A stretch of 64,000 nt of DNA from Asaia bogorensis (GTDB taxonomy: Bacteria > Pseudomonadota > Alphaproteobacteria > Acetobacterales > Acetobacteraceae), in NCBI RefSeq assembly GCF_900465345.1, contig NZ_UEGO01000013.1, forward strand, positions 1 through 64,000. Direction: 5' to 3'. Shown here one piece after another: positions 7,115 through 18,153 of this stretch. Under the pieces are notes generated by a model that was not told the DNA's origin, did not search any database, and saw only the letters and a program-made list of their open reading frames with translations. Made by a program: the position numbers and the translations under genes. Position 1 is the stretch's first letter; each line of letters opens with the position of its first letter.

Positions 7115-7752
7115 GGCATCCAGCTCAGAAAATTCGCCATGATTGTCAGTCCAGTCTTCTGGCTCTTCTCGACATGGAATTGAGTCCCACATCGGTTGTC
7201 CCGCGCGACGATTGCCGGCACGGCGCCGCCGTAGCTTGCAGTGGCGACGATGTCAGCCGGGTTCCATCCTGTCAGGGCATAGGAGTGCACGAAATAACCA
7301 TGGTCGCCCTGTTCCAGACCCGCAGTCAGCCTGTGGGCGCCGGATTCGAACTCCAGAACGTTCCAGCCCATGTGTGGCAGACAGAGCCCCGCCTCAAGCG
7401 CGAACTCCATTTTTGCGATACTGCCCTCTATCCAGCCGAGCCCCGGCGTGCGTCCATGCTCAAGACCCCATTCTGCCATAAGCTGCATGCCCACACAGAT
7501 GCCCAGAAAAGGCGTGCCGCGATCCGTCGCCTCAACCAGTGCTTCGCGAAGGCCACCCCGCAGCCCGGAGGCGCAGTGAGCAAACGCACCCTGTCCGGGC
7601 AGGATGATGTGGTCAGCCTTCAGAACAGTTTCAGGGTCGGCCGATATCTGCACCTCGGCGTCCAGCCCGCGTTCCGCAACGACGTGGCGCGCCGTTTGTG
7701 CTGCTGAGGCCAGATTTCCACCATCGTAATCTATGACTACAACGCGTCTCAT
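7111..7752 (-). CDS. hisH: Imidazole glycerol phosphate synthase glutamine amidotransferase HisH
   Basis: A 213-residue class I glutaminase with the oxyanion and nucleophile motifs PGQGAFAHC and GICVGMQ (C86) and the C-terminal partner residues in FHVEKSQ (H193, E195). It releases ammonia from glutamine and channels it to HisF. It starts with an ATGA overlap with the DUF2628 gene and ends with a GTGA overlap with the GNAT-hisA frame, so the operon is translationally coupled. Confidence 0.96.
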   Translation of the reverse strand: MRRVVVIDYDGGNLASAAQTARHVVAERGLDAEVQISADPETVLKADHIILPGQGAFAHCASGLRGGLREALVEATDRGTPFLGICVGMQLMAEWGLEHGRTPGLGWIEGSIAKMEFALEAGLCLPHMGWNVLEFESGAHRLTAGLEQGDHGYFVHSYALTGWNPADIVATASYGGAVPAIVARDNRCGTQFHVEKSQKTGLTIMANFLSWMP

Positions 7753-8096
7753 GAGGCAGCGCGATCCTTGTCCATCAGCCTGAGTCGAGCCTCATCAGCC
7801 GAGCGCCCCATCCAGAGCCCGTTGCTGGCATAGCCCTTGAGCCGGGCCTCCCAGCCAATCACTTCGGCCCCGAATACTGCCAACACTAGATTGAAGACCC
7901 ATGAAAGCAGCAGCCCGGCACCCCCGCCATAACGCAAGAGAACCACGCTGATCAGCGCCGTCAGGGCGAAGGCAATCCAGCGTCTGCTGGCCAGCAATGC
8001 GAGCGGACCGAAAACGAGCAGGGACCAGTGAAAACCGTGCTTGACCATGATCGGCTCAACATTGCCGTCGGTGCGATAGGCAAGATAGTCGTTCAC
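7749..8096 (-). CDS. DUF2628-type small membrane protein
   Basis: 115 residues with two or three hydrophobic segments (about 22-38, 41-57 and 60-78) flanked by soluble ends, including a C-terminal helix with [12 protein letters not shown]. This fits the DUF2628 family of small inner-membrane proteins with unknown function. It lies between hisB and hisH with 4-base overlaps on both sides; the same gene is found at this place in the histidine operon of related bacteria, as far as I recall. No enzymatic motif is visible, so it need not take part in histidine synthesis. Confidence 0.75.
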   Translation of the reverse strand: MNDYLAYRTDGNVEPIMVKHGFHWSLLVFGPLALLASRRWIAFALTALISVVLLRYGGGAGLLLSWVFNLVLAVFGAEVIGWEARLKGYASNGLWMGRSADEARLRLMDKDRAAS

Positions 8097-8689
8097 AAGA
8101 CCCCCTTCGTCGATGGAATCATGCCAAGCGCTCGCGGATCATGCGCAACCGCCATTCGCAGGGCGCGGGCAAATGCCTTGAATCCGCTCTCTGCAATATG
8201 ATGAGCGTTGCGCCCGGCCTTGCAGGTCACATGAAGCGCAATCGACGATGCCATGGCAAAGGCGCGATAGAATTCCTCGAACAGATCCGTATCCATCTCG
8301 CCGATACGCTCGCGCTCGAAGGTTACATTCCAGGCAAGGTAGGGCCGGCCCGAGATATCCACGACCACCTCGCACAGCGCCTCATCCAGCGGTACCAGCG
8401 CGTGTCCGAAGCGGGTGATGCCCTTCTTGTCACCCAGCGCTTGGGCAAAGGCCTTGCCAAGGGCGATGCCAATATCCTCGACGGTATGATGGCCATCTAC
8501 ATGAAGGTCACCGTGACAGCGCACATCGAGGTCGAATCCGCCATGCTTGGCGAGCGCGGTCAACATATGGTCGAAAAACCCTATGCCGCTATCGAGTTCG
8601 GCCTGCCCGCTGCCATCAAGATTGATCGCAACGGAGATATCGGTCTCACCGGTCTTGCGGTGGATGCGGGACTGTCGGGCGTCTGTCAT
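8093..8689 (-). CDS. hisB: Imidazoleglycerol-phosphate dehydratase HisB
   Basis: 198 residues with the manganese-binding histidine motifs of the IGPD family: [15 protein letters not shown] and [16 protein letters not shown]. It removes water from imidazole glycerol phosphate, the sixth step of histidine synthesis. It is the monofunctional form without the phosphatase domain found in enterobacteria. The start at 8689 is preceded by GGAGGG at a good distance; the upstream in-frame ATG at 8701 is part of that ribosome-binding sequence and is unlikely. First gene of the operon. Confidence 0.96.
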   Translation of the reverse strand: MTDARQSRIHRKTGETDISVAINLDGSGQAELDSGIGFFDHMLTALAKHGGFDLDVRCHGDLHVDGHHTVEDIGIALGKAFAQALGDKKGITRFGHALVPLDEALCEVVVDISGRPYLAWNVTFERERIGEMDTDLFEEFYRAFAMASSIALHVTCKAGRNAHHIAESGFKAFARALRMAVAHDPRALGMIPSTKGVL

Positions 8690-8767
8690 GTTTCCCTCCA
8701 TAAACTATTCGACGCGAATACGCGATGGCCTCTTGGCGAGCACGCGGGAACTTGCCATCTATCCAGC

Positions 8768-9376
8768 ATGAGCAGCTCTCCCGCATCATCCCCCGCCCTT
8801 GATGTCCTGCTATCCAGGGCCTCGACCGATCACCTGAGCGCGCCCGCTCCCGACAAGGAGCAGATCGCCCGCATCCTCTCTGCCGGACTGCGAGCGCCGG
8901 ATCATGGGAAGATGCGGCCCTGGCGTTACATCGTGATCAAGGGCAAGCATCGCGCAGAGTTTGCCGAGCAGGTCGTCAAGGCCATGAGCGCAGCCGACCC
9001 CGAGGTGCCGCAAAAGAAGATCGACAAGCGCCGTCAGCGTTTCGGCGAGATGCCCATGACCATAGCCCTCGTCATGGACATCGACTCCCGCGGCAAGATT
9101 CCCGTCTCGGAGCAGGAACTGTCGATCGGTGCAGGGGCCATGAACGTGCTGAATGCGCTTCATGCCGAGGGTTTCGGCGGCTTCTGGGTATCGAGCGACT
9201 TTGCTGAGCAGCCTTGTTTCCGTGAGGCTCTGGGCCTTCGGGATTCCCAGCGCCTCGCAGGGTTCCTTTTCGTGGGCACGCCGGACAAACCCGTCCATGG
9301 CAGCAAACGCCCTGACATTGCCGAGTATATGGCGTTCTGGAAGGGCGAACCCGTGAGCTTCGAGGCGGACAAGTGA
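8768..9376 (+). CDS. Nitroreductase family protein (YdjA-like FMN oxidoreductase)
   Basis: A 202-residue single-domain nitroreductase: GLRAPDHGKMRPWRYIVI near residue 40 matches the FMN-binding APSGGNxQPWxF region of the small YdjA branch, and AMNVLNALHAEGFGGFW followed by LGL near 125-160 matches the second FMN and dimer segment. It is expected to be a cytosolic NAD(P)H-dependent flavin enzyme; the substrate is unknown. The open frame extends upstream to 8141 across hisB, but the ATG at 8768 fits the family length. Its stop overlaps the GTG start of the next gene, suggesting coupling. Confidence 0.85.
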   Translation: MSSSPASSPALDVLLSRASTDHLSAPAPDKEQIARILSAGLRAPDHGKMRPWRYIVIKGKHRAEFAEQVVKAMSAADPEVPQKKIDKRRQRFGEMPMTIALVMDIDSRGKIPVSEQELSIGAGAMNVLNALHAEGFGGFWVSSDFAEQPCFREALGLRDSQRLAGFLFVGTPDKPVHGSKRPDIAEYMAFWKGEPVSFEADK

Positions 9377-10611
9377 CGCGCACAGGCTCAACGCTCGGTT
9401 TCGATATCACGATTGCCGGGGCCGGCCCGGCAGGGCTGGCCTGCGCGCTCTCTCTTGCCGAGAGCGGTTGGCGCGTCGGCGTTATCGATCCGGCACCCGA
9501 TGCGGTCCTCAGCGCACCGTCGTTCGATGGTCGTGAGATCGCCCTGACCCATCACTCGCGCAGCTGGCTGCAGACGCATGATGTCTGGCGTCACATCCCG
9601 TCCGAGTGTGTTTCGCCCTTGAAAACTGCCCGCATTGAAACCGGCCAGGAAGCGCCGGATCATCCCTCGGGGGCTTTGCTGTTTCGGGCACCGGCGGGGC
9701 AGGATCTCGGCGACGCGACTGAGGCGCTGGGTTATCTCGTTCCCAATCACGCGATCCGCACCGCGCTGCATCGCGCGGTTCAGGAGCAGGGCAAGGTATC
9801 GATCCTGTCGGGTCGCTCTGTTGCCAGAAGCGCCGGCACCAGCGATGTCGCGACGGTCTTGCTTGATGATGGCAGTCTCATTGAAAGCGCTCTTCTGGTC
9901 GCAGCGGATGGACGGTTCTCACGCATCAGACAATCTCGCGGGATTGGCGCAATCGTGCATGATTTTGGCAAGGTCATCATGGTCTGCCGCATGCGCCACC
10001 CCGAGCCGCATGACGGCGTGGCGCTGCAGTGGTTCGATGAAGGGCAGACAATTGCCCTCCTACCGGTAGCAGATGACGATCAGCCCGGTCATTTGTCATC
10101 ACTCGTGCTGACCCTTGACCCTGGCGAAATTGCGGCGCTCAAGCAGCTCGATAAAGCTGCCTTTGATGAGGACATCACGCGCAGGACACAAGGGCGACTG
10201 GGCCCGATGAGCCTGGAAAGCGCGCGCTGTACCTACCCCCTCAAGACCGTTTTCGCCCATCGCTTTCAGGCCCCGCGCCTTGCCTTGATCGGTGATGCCG
10301 CTGTGGGCATGCATCCGATTACAGCCCATGGCTTCAATCTTGGGCTCAAAGGCCAGAGTATCCTGAGTGAGGAAATCGCCTTGGGTGATGCCGATCCGGG
10401 CGCTGCTGATGTGCTGCGACGCTTCGAGCGCCGTCTTCGACGGGCCACGGCACCCTTGTTTGCCGCAACAAATGGTATTGCCTCACTGTACACTCATGAC
10501 GCCAAACCTGTTCTGGCGTTGCGCAGGGCGGGGCTGGCGCTTGCCGAGCGTCTGACACCGTTCAAATCACTCGTCACAGGTTTCTTGATGGACCGTGACC
10601 ATGCAGCCTGA
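9373..10611 (+). CDS. UbiH/UbiF/Coq6-family FAD-dependent hydroxylase
   Basis: 412 residues starting at a GTG that overlaps the previous stop. The N-terminus has the Rossmann dinucleotide fold GAGPAGLACAL, the middle has VAADGRFSRIR and the C-terminal third the second FAD motif LIGDAAVGMHPITAHGFNLGL. These three features define class A flavin monooxygenases of the ubiquinone pathway, which hydroxylate the ring of polyprenylated quinone precursors at the membrane. Which ring position is attacked cannot be told. A strong terminator follows. Confidence 0.88.
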   Translation: MTRTGSTLGFDITIAGAGPAGLACALSLAESGWRVGVIDPAPDAVLSAPSFDGREIALTHHSRSWLQTHDVWRHIPSECVSPLKTARIETGQEAPDHPSGALLFRAPAGQDLGDATEALGYLVPNHAIRTALHRAVQEQGKVSILSGRSVARSAGTSDVATVLLDDGSLIESALLVAADGRFSRIRQSRGIGAIVHDFGKVIMVCRMRHPEPHDGVALQWFDEGQTIALLPVADDDQPGHLSSLVLTLDPGEIAALKQLDKAAFDEDITRRTQGRLGPMSLESARCTYPLKTVFAHRFQAPRLALIGDAAVGMHPITAHGFNLGLKGQSILSEEIALGDADPGAADVLRRFERRLRRATAPLFAATNGIASLYTHDAKPVLALRRAGLALAERLTPFKSLVTGFLMDRDHAA

Positions 10612-10649
10612 CCCGTCTTCTACGAAGGCGTAGGGCGATTGGTAAAACA

Positions 10650-10684
10650 AGGGGGCGGGAGATTGATCTCCCGCCCCCTTTTCC
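10650..10684. terminator. Bidirectional rho-independent terminator
   Basis: An almost perfect stem of 14 base pairs (GGGGGCGGGAGAT pairing with ATCTCCCGCCCCC) with a minimal loop at 10651-10678, followed by TTTT on the plus strand and by TTGTTTT on the minus strand. It sits between the convergent UbiH-type gene and the MscS gene and can stop transcription from both. Confidence 0.9.
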
Positions 10685-10708
10685 GCTTCAAAGCCGATCG
10701 CTGTGACC

Positions 10709-13075
10709 TCAGGCTGGCTTGCCGAGCTCAACCCCGGCTTCCTGCAACACGCGGTAAGCATCCAGCATGATGGCATTGGTTACGCCCCCAACATCGCGCA
10801 CCGAGGCGACTTTCGCGGAAAGCGCGAGCGTTATACCGGTATCGGTAATTGCCGAGATGGCCACGCCGGGTGCCGGGTTCTGAAGGATATCTTCGCGGTT
10901 GGTCATCATGTCCATCAACGCCGCCTGAGCCTTTGTCGCATCGGCACGCGGAGAAATCGTGACGGTTGCGGAAGCGGCGCTCAGCGCTGTACCGAGCGTC
11001 GCATTGCGAACGGCAGAGGTGATGAACTGCGAGTTCGGGACAATCATGGTCGAGCCGTCACCCAGCCCGATCTCGGTCGAACGAACACTGATGCGTTTGA
11101 CATCCCCCTTGATGGAACCAAGTTCAATCAGGTCACCGACGCGGATCGGCCGCTCCGCCAACAGGATCACGCCTGAAACGAAGTTCTGCACAATGGCCTG
11201 AAGGCCAAAGCCGATACCGACAGACAGGGCGCTCACGACCCAGGTCAAATTCTTGACCGTCACACCGGCTTCCGAGAGCACCATCAGGAAGACCGCGATC
11301 CATGCAACATATTTGAAGATGTTGAGGATGGACGTGCGGGCGCCGATATCGAGATTGGTCGTGGGGAAGAGCCGTGCCTCGAGCCACTGACTGAAGGCAC
11401 CGATGGCGTAATAGGACACGACGAGTATGACCAGACAGAGCACGGCGGTATTCAGTGAGAACTGCACGCCGTTGATGGTCTGGCCGACGAAAAGTCCGCG
11501 GACATTATCAGCTATTACCGGCACATCGAGTTTGCCTTGCGACAGGCAGACGGCAACGAAAACGATAATCAGCCCGATATTCACGGCACCGGAAAGAATC
11601 ACCCCGAACTGGGCCACACGGTTGGAATGAACCCCAAGGCGTGAGAGGCGCCGGGATATAACCGACCCCACAGAAAAGGTGCGAGCGGTGAATTCTTTCA
11701 CGGCAATCGAGAGGAGAAGCAGGGTCAGCAAGCTGACCGAAAGCGTCAGCGCCCAGATCGCCACGGCGAAGGCGAAAGCCAGATAGCCGAGGGCGATGGC
11801 AGCCCAACTGACGAGAAGCACTAACCAGGCCATGCCATAAAACGCAGGCGCCATCCGGGCATCCGTACGCCCCGTCAGCTTACGGCACAGACCGACAAAA
11901 AGAAGGCTCACGACGATGGTGAACAGGGCCTCAATCAGGCGCCGGGCCGTGGTCGGGAACGCGTTTTCCTCACCAACGATGAGAAAGAGGGTCTGCAGGA
12001 GCACGAGGACTGCAGCACCCCAATCCACACCCCATAAGGCGCGTGTTACGTGCTGGGAGACACCGTCGACGGCTGTAGCGCGGCTGAGTGCGGGCAGACC
12101 AGCCCCGAGGATAAAGCCGCAAAGGGGCATGATACCAGCAAGACCGGCGACAAAAAGAGGACTACGCCCGGCCCCCAGAGAGAGAACACCTGAAGTGATC
12201 TCCCAAAGCACAAACATGAGAAGTCCGCAGGCCAGCCCGCTCAGCGCAACCGGAATGAAAGATTGATGACTCTCTGGAAGCGGCTCGCCGGTAAAGCGCT
12301 GGGCTATGTTGCTCTCGACGCCACGAAACAGTCGGTAGATCGGGCGTGAAAGCAGGGCCGTCAGGACGAAGACCCCGACAAGAGCGCCCAGCATCCAGGG
12401 CCAGTTATATAGCACCCCGGCATAACCGTTATTGAGCGGCGGTGCGAAAGTCAGTTTGAGTTCCGGCCCCTCATCGCGCAGATCACGCCAGAACGAGAGG
12501 GTAAGCGGAGACGCAATACGCTCCGACAGGAGCGCTTGCTGGCTCACACTGCCGCGACGTTGAACCTCCAGTTGCACCTGTTTCGCCTGCAAACCCAGCA
12601 GCTTGCCCTGAGTGACGGTGGATTTGATATCCTGCAGCACGGATTGCAGATGCGCGCGCTGCGCAACGATTGCCTGGCTCTCACCATCCGCTTTCGCGCC
12701 GATGATCTCAAGGTAGCTCTGATATACCGTCTGATAGGAGGTTGCCTGAGTCTGGATGGACTGGGCGACAGTCGTGATGTCGTCAATCTGGTCGGACAGA
12801 TCCGAGAGCGTCTCGCTGCCAAGCACGATATCGGTGCGGTTCAGCTGACCGTATATATATTTGAGCCGACCCTGCGCCGTCGTGATTTGCCGGTTGAGCG
12901 TAGCGGATACGGTCGTCCAGCCATAGCCATCAGCGGCCGATGGGACCAGCGGTGGCGCAACCGGCGCGCTATCCCCCGGTGCAGCCAGAGCCGGAAAAGT
13001 CGATACCGAAAGGGCAAAGACAAGGAAGAGCCCGTAGAGGATTTGCAGGGCCGACCGCCTTTTCAAAGCAAACAT
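10709..13075 (-). CDS. Large MscS-family mechanosensitive channel with DUF3772-like periplasmic domain
   Basis: About 788 residues: signal peptide, a periplasmic helical domain (about 35-200, rich in Gln/Thr, DUF3772-like), then about ten membrane segments and the MscS core near the C-terminus (VSALSVGIGFGLQAIVQNFVSG pore helix region, RPIRVGDLIELG and VRSTEI beta domain, IVPNSQFIT). Such large MscS paralogues release solutes on hypo-osmotic shock and sit in the inner membrane. The start at 13075 follows GGAGG; the frame is open to 13120. Confidence 0.88.
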   Translation of the reverse strand: MFALKRRSALQILYGLFLVFALSVSTFPALAAPGDSAPVAPPLVPSAADGYGWTTVSATLNRQITTAQGRLKYIYGQLNRTDIVLGSETLSDLSDQIDDITTVAQSIQTQATSYQTVYQSYLEIIGAKADGESQAIVAQRAHLQSVLQDIKSTVTQGKLLGLQAKQVQLEVQRRGSVSQQALLSERIASPLTLSFWRDLRDEGPELKLTFAPPLNNGYAGVLYNWPWMLGALVGVFVLTALLSRPIYRLFRGVESNIAQRFTGEPLPESHQSFIPVALSGLACGLLMFVLWEITSGVLSLGAGRSPLFVAGLAGIMPLCGFILGAGLPALSRATAVDGVSQHVTRALWGVDWGAAVLVLLQTLFLIVGEENAFPTTARRLIEALFTIVVSLLFVGLCRKLTGRTDARMAPAFYGMAWLVLLVSWAAIALGYLAFAFAVAIWALTLSVSLLTLLLLSIAVKEFTARTFSVGSVISRRLSRLGVHSNRVAQFGVILSGAVNIGLIIVFVAVCLSQGKLDVPVIADNVRGLFVGQTINGVQFSLNTAVLCLVILVVSYYAIGAFSQWLEARLFPTTNLDIGARTSILNIFKYVAWIAVFLMVLSEAGVTVKNLTWVVSALSVGIGFGLQAIVQNFVSGVILLAERPIRVGDLIELGSIKGDVKRISVRSTEIGLGDGSTMIVPNSQFITSAVRNATLGTALSAASATVTISPRADATKAQAALMDMMTNREDILQNPAPGVAISAITDTGITLALSAKVASVRDVGGVTNAIMLDAYRVLQEAGVELGKPA

Positions 13076-13165
13076 TTCGATGATCGCCTCCAGTGTTTGT
13101 TCGGAATGATGAGGATGCAAACGGTCGGGGGGGCATTACGTTCGCATCCAGAGTTTACCGGCGGC

Positions 13166-14239
13166 TCAGCCTCGTGATGACTTTAGGTCGCCAACCGACT
13201 CATAGCCCTCACGGGAGAGCTCCTGCAGCAGCTCTCTCTTGATGCGCTGCACCAGATAGGGACCGTGATAGATCAGGGCGCTATAAACCTGCACCATATC
13301 GGCACCAGCCCGCAGACGTTCAAAAACGTCAAAACCACTTTCAATGCCGCCGCAGGAAATCACGGCGATACGGCCCCCAACCAGTGGCACAATGCGATGA
13401 AGCATCCCCACCGCCAGCTGCGCCAGAGGGCGGCCCGACAATCCACCGGTCTCATGCGCAAAACCAGATCGCAGGGAAGGGGGGCGACTGATCGTGGTAT
13501 TATTCACGATGATGCCCGCCGCCCCGCCTTCGATAGCTGCCTCGACAATTTCCGGCAGCGCGTCAGGGTCGAGATCAGGCGCCAGCTTGACAACAAGGGG
13601 CGGGTGCTCCGCATTGTGACGCTTTACGGCCTTGAGAATGTCGAGGAGCGTGCCTGCGCTCTGTAGGTCACGCAATCCCGGCGTGTTTGGGGAAGAAAGA
13701 TTGATGGTGATGTAATCTGCCAGAGGAGCGACGCGCGAGACGAGATAGGGATAATCTTCCAGAGGGCGGGCGCCGAGCTTGTTGATGCCCAGATTGGCCC
13801 CGACCGGCACCGCCCTAAGGGCAGCATTGCGCCCCGCTTGCAGGACGCGGAACCGTTCAAGCCGCTGGACAAAGGCGTCAATGCCATCGCCGTTGAAGCC
13901 CATGCGGTTGATGATTGCCCGATCTTCAGTCAGACGAAAAAGACGCGGCTTGGGGTTGCCCTCCTGCGGGCGCGGCGTCACGGTCCCACATTCGACATGA
14001 CCAAAACCCATGCGGGCCAGAGCAAGCGGGGCGCGGGCATTCTTGTCAAATCCCGCGGCAAGGCCGATCGGATTGGGAAAACGCAGCCCCATACAGCGAG
14101 TAGCCAGCGCCGGCACATCCTTCGCGGCGCTCGGCCCAAGACCCAGAGCAAGCGCCTCAATGGCCGCCTCATGCGCCGTCTCCGGGTCGAGGCCGTGGAA
14201 CATCCGGGTCGAGAGTGTGGATAGAAACGCGCGCGCCAT
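13166..14239 (-). CDS. pyrD: Dihydroorotate dehydrogenase (quinone), class 2
   Basis: 357 residues; the N-terminal hydrophobic helix and the FMN barrel are typical of the membrane-associated class 2 enzyme. Visible motifs are GLAAGFDKNA and VECGTVTPRPQEGN near residues 60-95, NLSSPNTPGLRDLQ (with the catalytic Ser of class 2) and VKLAPDLD, and the FMN phosphate loop near ISCGGIESG. It oxidises dihydroorotate to orotate and passes electrons to ubiquinone in pyrimidine synthesis. It lies alone, 90 bases after the MscS gene start. Confidence 0.95.
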   Translation of the reverse strand: MARAFLSTLSTRMFHGLDPETAHEAAIEALALGLGPSAAKDVPALATRCMGLRFPNPIGLAAGFDKNARAPLALARMGFGHVECGTVTPRPQEGNPKPRLFRLTEDRAIINRMGFNGDGIDAFVQRLERFRVLQAGRNAALRAVPVGANLGINKLGARPLEDYPYLVSRVAPLADYITINLSSPNTPGLRDLQSAGTLLDILKAVKRHNAEHPPLVVKLAPDLDPDALPEIVEAAIEGGAAGIIVNNTTISRPPSLRSGFAHETGGLSGRPLAQLAVGMLHRIVPLVGGRIAVISCGGIESGFDVFERLRAGADMVQVYSALIYHGPYLVQRIKRELLQELSREGYESVGDLKSSRG

Positions 14240-14516
14240 GACATATCCTGCAGGTAATTTCTGTGGGCCTCTCTATAACGTGGTGACAGGACGGGTCGAC
14301 CCCTTTCCAGGTTGATTTGCCTCGCCACTCACAAAACCCGATGTCGCCACCCAACCCGTTTCCTGCGCTGGCGCAGTATTCGGACAGGGGTATCCCTGAC
14401 TGCCTGAAAACGAGCAAAACGTGACCGGAAGATGCGATGGACCGTGGAAAGGCCGGGCACGACCTGTTATGCGAAGCGCCACGCCACCCAATCGGGCACA
14501 ATATGGAGACAGCATC

Positions 14517-14765
14517 ATGTGGGATGAACCCTATCTCGAAACGTGCTGTCGCTCGACGCTGCATCGTGTGCTTCTTTGCGAGGGCATAGGGCGTCCGCAG
14601 GATTTGCGCGACCAGCCTTGTCTGGAACGCCTGCAGGAAATGGGCTTTGTGACTCTCGGCGACGACGGGCGCTTCCACATCACGCCAGCGGGCATGAATC
14701 GCCATGATCAGGAAATAGGGCAACTCAAGCCAATGAGCGCCCGGGCTTCCCATGTACGCGCCTGA
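14517..14765 (+). CDS. Small conserved-looking hypothetical protein
   Basis: 82 residues from the ATG at 14517, which has GGAG eight bases upstream; the frame is open to 14421 but that part lacks a ribosome site. The sequence has a Cys-Cys pair near the N-terminus, LCEGIGRPQDL, then LERLQEMGFVTLGDDGRFHITPAG, which resembles a winged-helix with a C-terminal beta wing. No family is recognised and no partner gene is evident. Confidence 0.55.
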   Translation: MWDEPYLETCCRSTLHRVLLCEGIGRPQDLRDQPCLERLQEMGFVTLGDDGRFHITPAGMNRHDQEIGQLKPMSARASHVRA

Positions 14766-14877
14766 CGGGCTACGCGAGGGCTATCAACCCACCCGGACAA
14801 TCTTGCAGGGGTCTTGATCCTGCATCGTTAATTCGATTGACAGTGCGTGCCTAACCACGCAATGCTCCCATCCATAC

Positions 14878-14999
14878 CAGGGGGGGCCTCGACAAGAGGC
14901 TGAGAGGCTGATGGCGGGATTTCCGCAGCGCAGCGACCCTTTCGCCCCGGCATGTGGGCGAAGAACCTGATCCGGTTCGTACCGGCGTAGGGATTGGTG
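14878..14999 (+). promoter_or_regulatory. TPP (THI element) riboswitch
   Basis: The segment has the conserved THI parts in order: a G-rich opening stem, GAGGCTGAGAGGCTGA, the central CGACCCTTTCG, then GAACCTGATCCGG and TACCGGCGTAGGGA. These form the pyrimidine-sensing and pyrophosphate-sensing arms of the TPP aptamer. It lies about 85 bases upstream of thiC and is expected to shut thiC expression when thiamine diphosphate is abundant. Whether it acts on transcription or translation is not clear; no T-run hairpin follows, so translational control is the better guess. Confidence 0.95.
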
Positions 15000-15062
15000 T
15001 GAGCGGCCCGGTCACCCTACACGCGACTTCCGTTCACTCTGCTCTTGCGCTGTCGGACATAA

Positions 15063-16955
<1,893 letters not shown>

Positions 16956-17200
16956 CCCCCGGAAGTTCGGCGGTCCTCCCAAGGCCGTCGGCACCTCGCT
17001 GGGCAATAATGCGAGACGGGCAGGGGCATGTAGCTCTTATCCGATTTGTCGCTCTGCCGGGAAGCCCAACAACTCTGTGACCTTCTCTTCAGGTGGCCCG
17101 TCCATCCGTTTCTGCGCCTCATACTACCTGAAGCACATGACCAGCATAAGCGCCTGAAGAAACACAGGCGACGTGACACCCTAGCCTGGTTGCGATAAGA

Positions 17201-17227
17201 AAACCCCGGTTTCATGGTCCGGGGTTT
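17201..17227 (+). promoter_or_regulatory. Perfect hairpin ending one base before the SMR start codon
   Basis: AAACCCCGG (17201-17209) pairs perfectly with CCGGGGTTT (17219-17227) around a 9-base loop. The right arm would include the only Shine-Dalgarno-like bases for the ATG at 17229, so folding could hide the ribosome site. The loop holds an alternative in-frame ATG at 17214. I see neither a guanidine riboswitch consensus nor a T-run for a terminator, so the role is open. Confidence 0.5.
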
Positions 17228-17228
17228 C

Positions 17229-17558
17229 ATGACGTATCTTTGTCTTCTGATTGCGATCTGCTCGGAGGTGTTTGCCACCACCATGCTCAAGATGTCGGAC
17301 AGCTTCACGCGCGCAGTGCCCGGCATGCTGAGTGTTCTGGGCTATATCATCTCATTTTACGCGCTATCCTTCACCCTGCGTACCATGCCCACCGGTATCG
17401 CCTATGCCATCTGGTCCGGCGTCGGGATCGTGCTCATTTCTGCCATCAGCTGGATCAAGTTCAGGCAGACCCTCGACACGCCAGCCTTGATCGGGCTCTC
17501 GCTCATCATCATCGGGGTCATTGTCGTTAACGTGTTTTCGCGCTCGGTTGGGCATTGA
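17229..17558 (+). CDS. Small multidrug resistance (SMR) protein, EmrE-type
   Basis: 109 residues with four membrane helices. The essential glutamate is E13 in ICSEVFATTMLK, and Y59 and W62 in AYAIWSGVGIV match the EmrE Tyr60/Trp63 pair, pointing to the cation-drug branch rather than guanidinium exporters. SMR proteins work as antiparallel dimers that exchange protons for quaternary ammonium compounds across the inner membrane. The frame could start at 17214, but 17229 aligns best with EmrE numbering. The gene is monocistronic. Confidence 0.88.
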   Translation: MTYLCLLIAICSEVFATTMLKMSDSFTRAVPGMLSVLGYIISFYALSFTLRTMPTGIAYAIWSGVGIVLISAISWIKFRQTLDTPALIGLSLIIIGVIVVNVFSRSVGH

Positions 17559-17648
17559 TCGACAAATCGCGTCAAAACAACCGAAGATACACGCATTTAA
17601 TTGACGATTGCCGTGGCAAATCCATATGCGGATAAGATGAAGGTGCCT

Positions 17649-18131
17649 ATGGACGATCCGCATATTCTTGATGTCTTGCTCGGCCGGCTTGGCCCGGCGA
17701 AACCTGCCCAGCCCGAAAACCTGCCTCCCACCGCCAAGCCCAAACGAGGCAAGAAGCGGCAGAGCGCTCCCGTCAAGACGCATTCTAAGGCTGGCAACAG
17801 GAAGGATCCCAAGGGGGGGACGCCACAGTCTCCGTCCGCCGCCGTGCTCTCTGACGACGCGCTGCGACGTGATCTCGCGCATGCCACTGTACGATGCGTC
17901 ACCTTCTACTCTCTCGAACAACCCCAGGATCTGATTGAGCAAAGCGCCGCCTTCCTTGAGGCGCTTTTGCGCCTTTGGGCGCTGCGAGGTATTGACGCGA
18001 AAGCCGTGTGGCGTGAGATCGACCATCGTGTGCAACTGGGGAACCTGCTGAACCAGATCAATCGTGATATACCCGTCAGCACCGACACCACCCGCAGGTT
18101 CTGGCGCCCATCCTCCACCAAGCTCCCCTGA
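17649..18131 (+). CDS. Hypothetical protein upstream of cvpA
   Basis: 160 residues from ATG 17649 (AAGG five bases before). Residues about 25-70 are a Lys/Pro/Ser-rich, probably disordered segment. The C-terminal half is helical, with WALRGIDAKAVWREIDHR, which faintly resembles the end of HisE/MazG-like folds but lacks their metal-binding glutamates. No function can be given. It precedes cvpA by 22 bases and reads the same way, so it may be cotranscribed with cvpA and purF. Confidence 0.55.
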   Translation: MDDPHILDVLLGRLGPAKPAQPENLPPTAKPKRGKKRQSAPVKTHSKAGNRKDPKGGTPQSPSAAVLSDDALRRDLAHATVRCVTFYSLEQPQDLIEQSAAFLEALLRLWALRGIDAKAVWREIDHRVQLGNLLNQINRDIPVSTDTTRRFWRPSSTKLP

Positions 18132-18153
18132 CCGGATCCGTTCCAGAACACCC

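Noticed and set aside
8141-8767. Long upstream extension of the nitroreductase frame
   Set aside because: This part is antisense to hisB. The nitroreductase core and a normal length are reached from the ATG at 8768.
13265-13666. Plus-strand frames across pyrD
   Set aside because: They are antisense shadows of a strongly conserved gene.
16956-17228. Guanidine riboswitch before the SMR gene
   Set aside because: I could not find the conserved ykkC or mini-ykkC sequence blocks, and the protein is EmrE-like rather than of the guanidinium exporter type.
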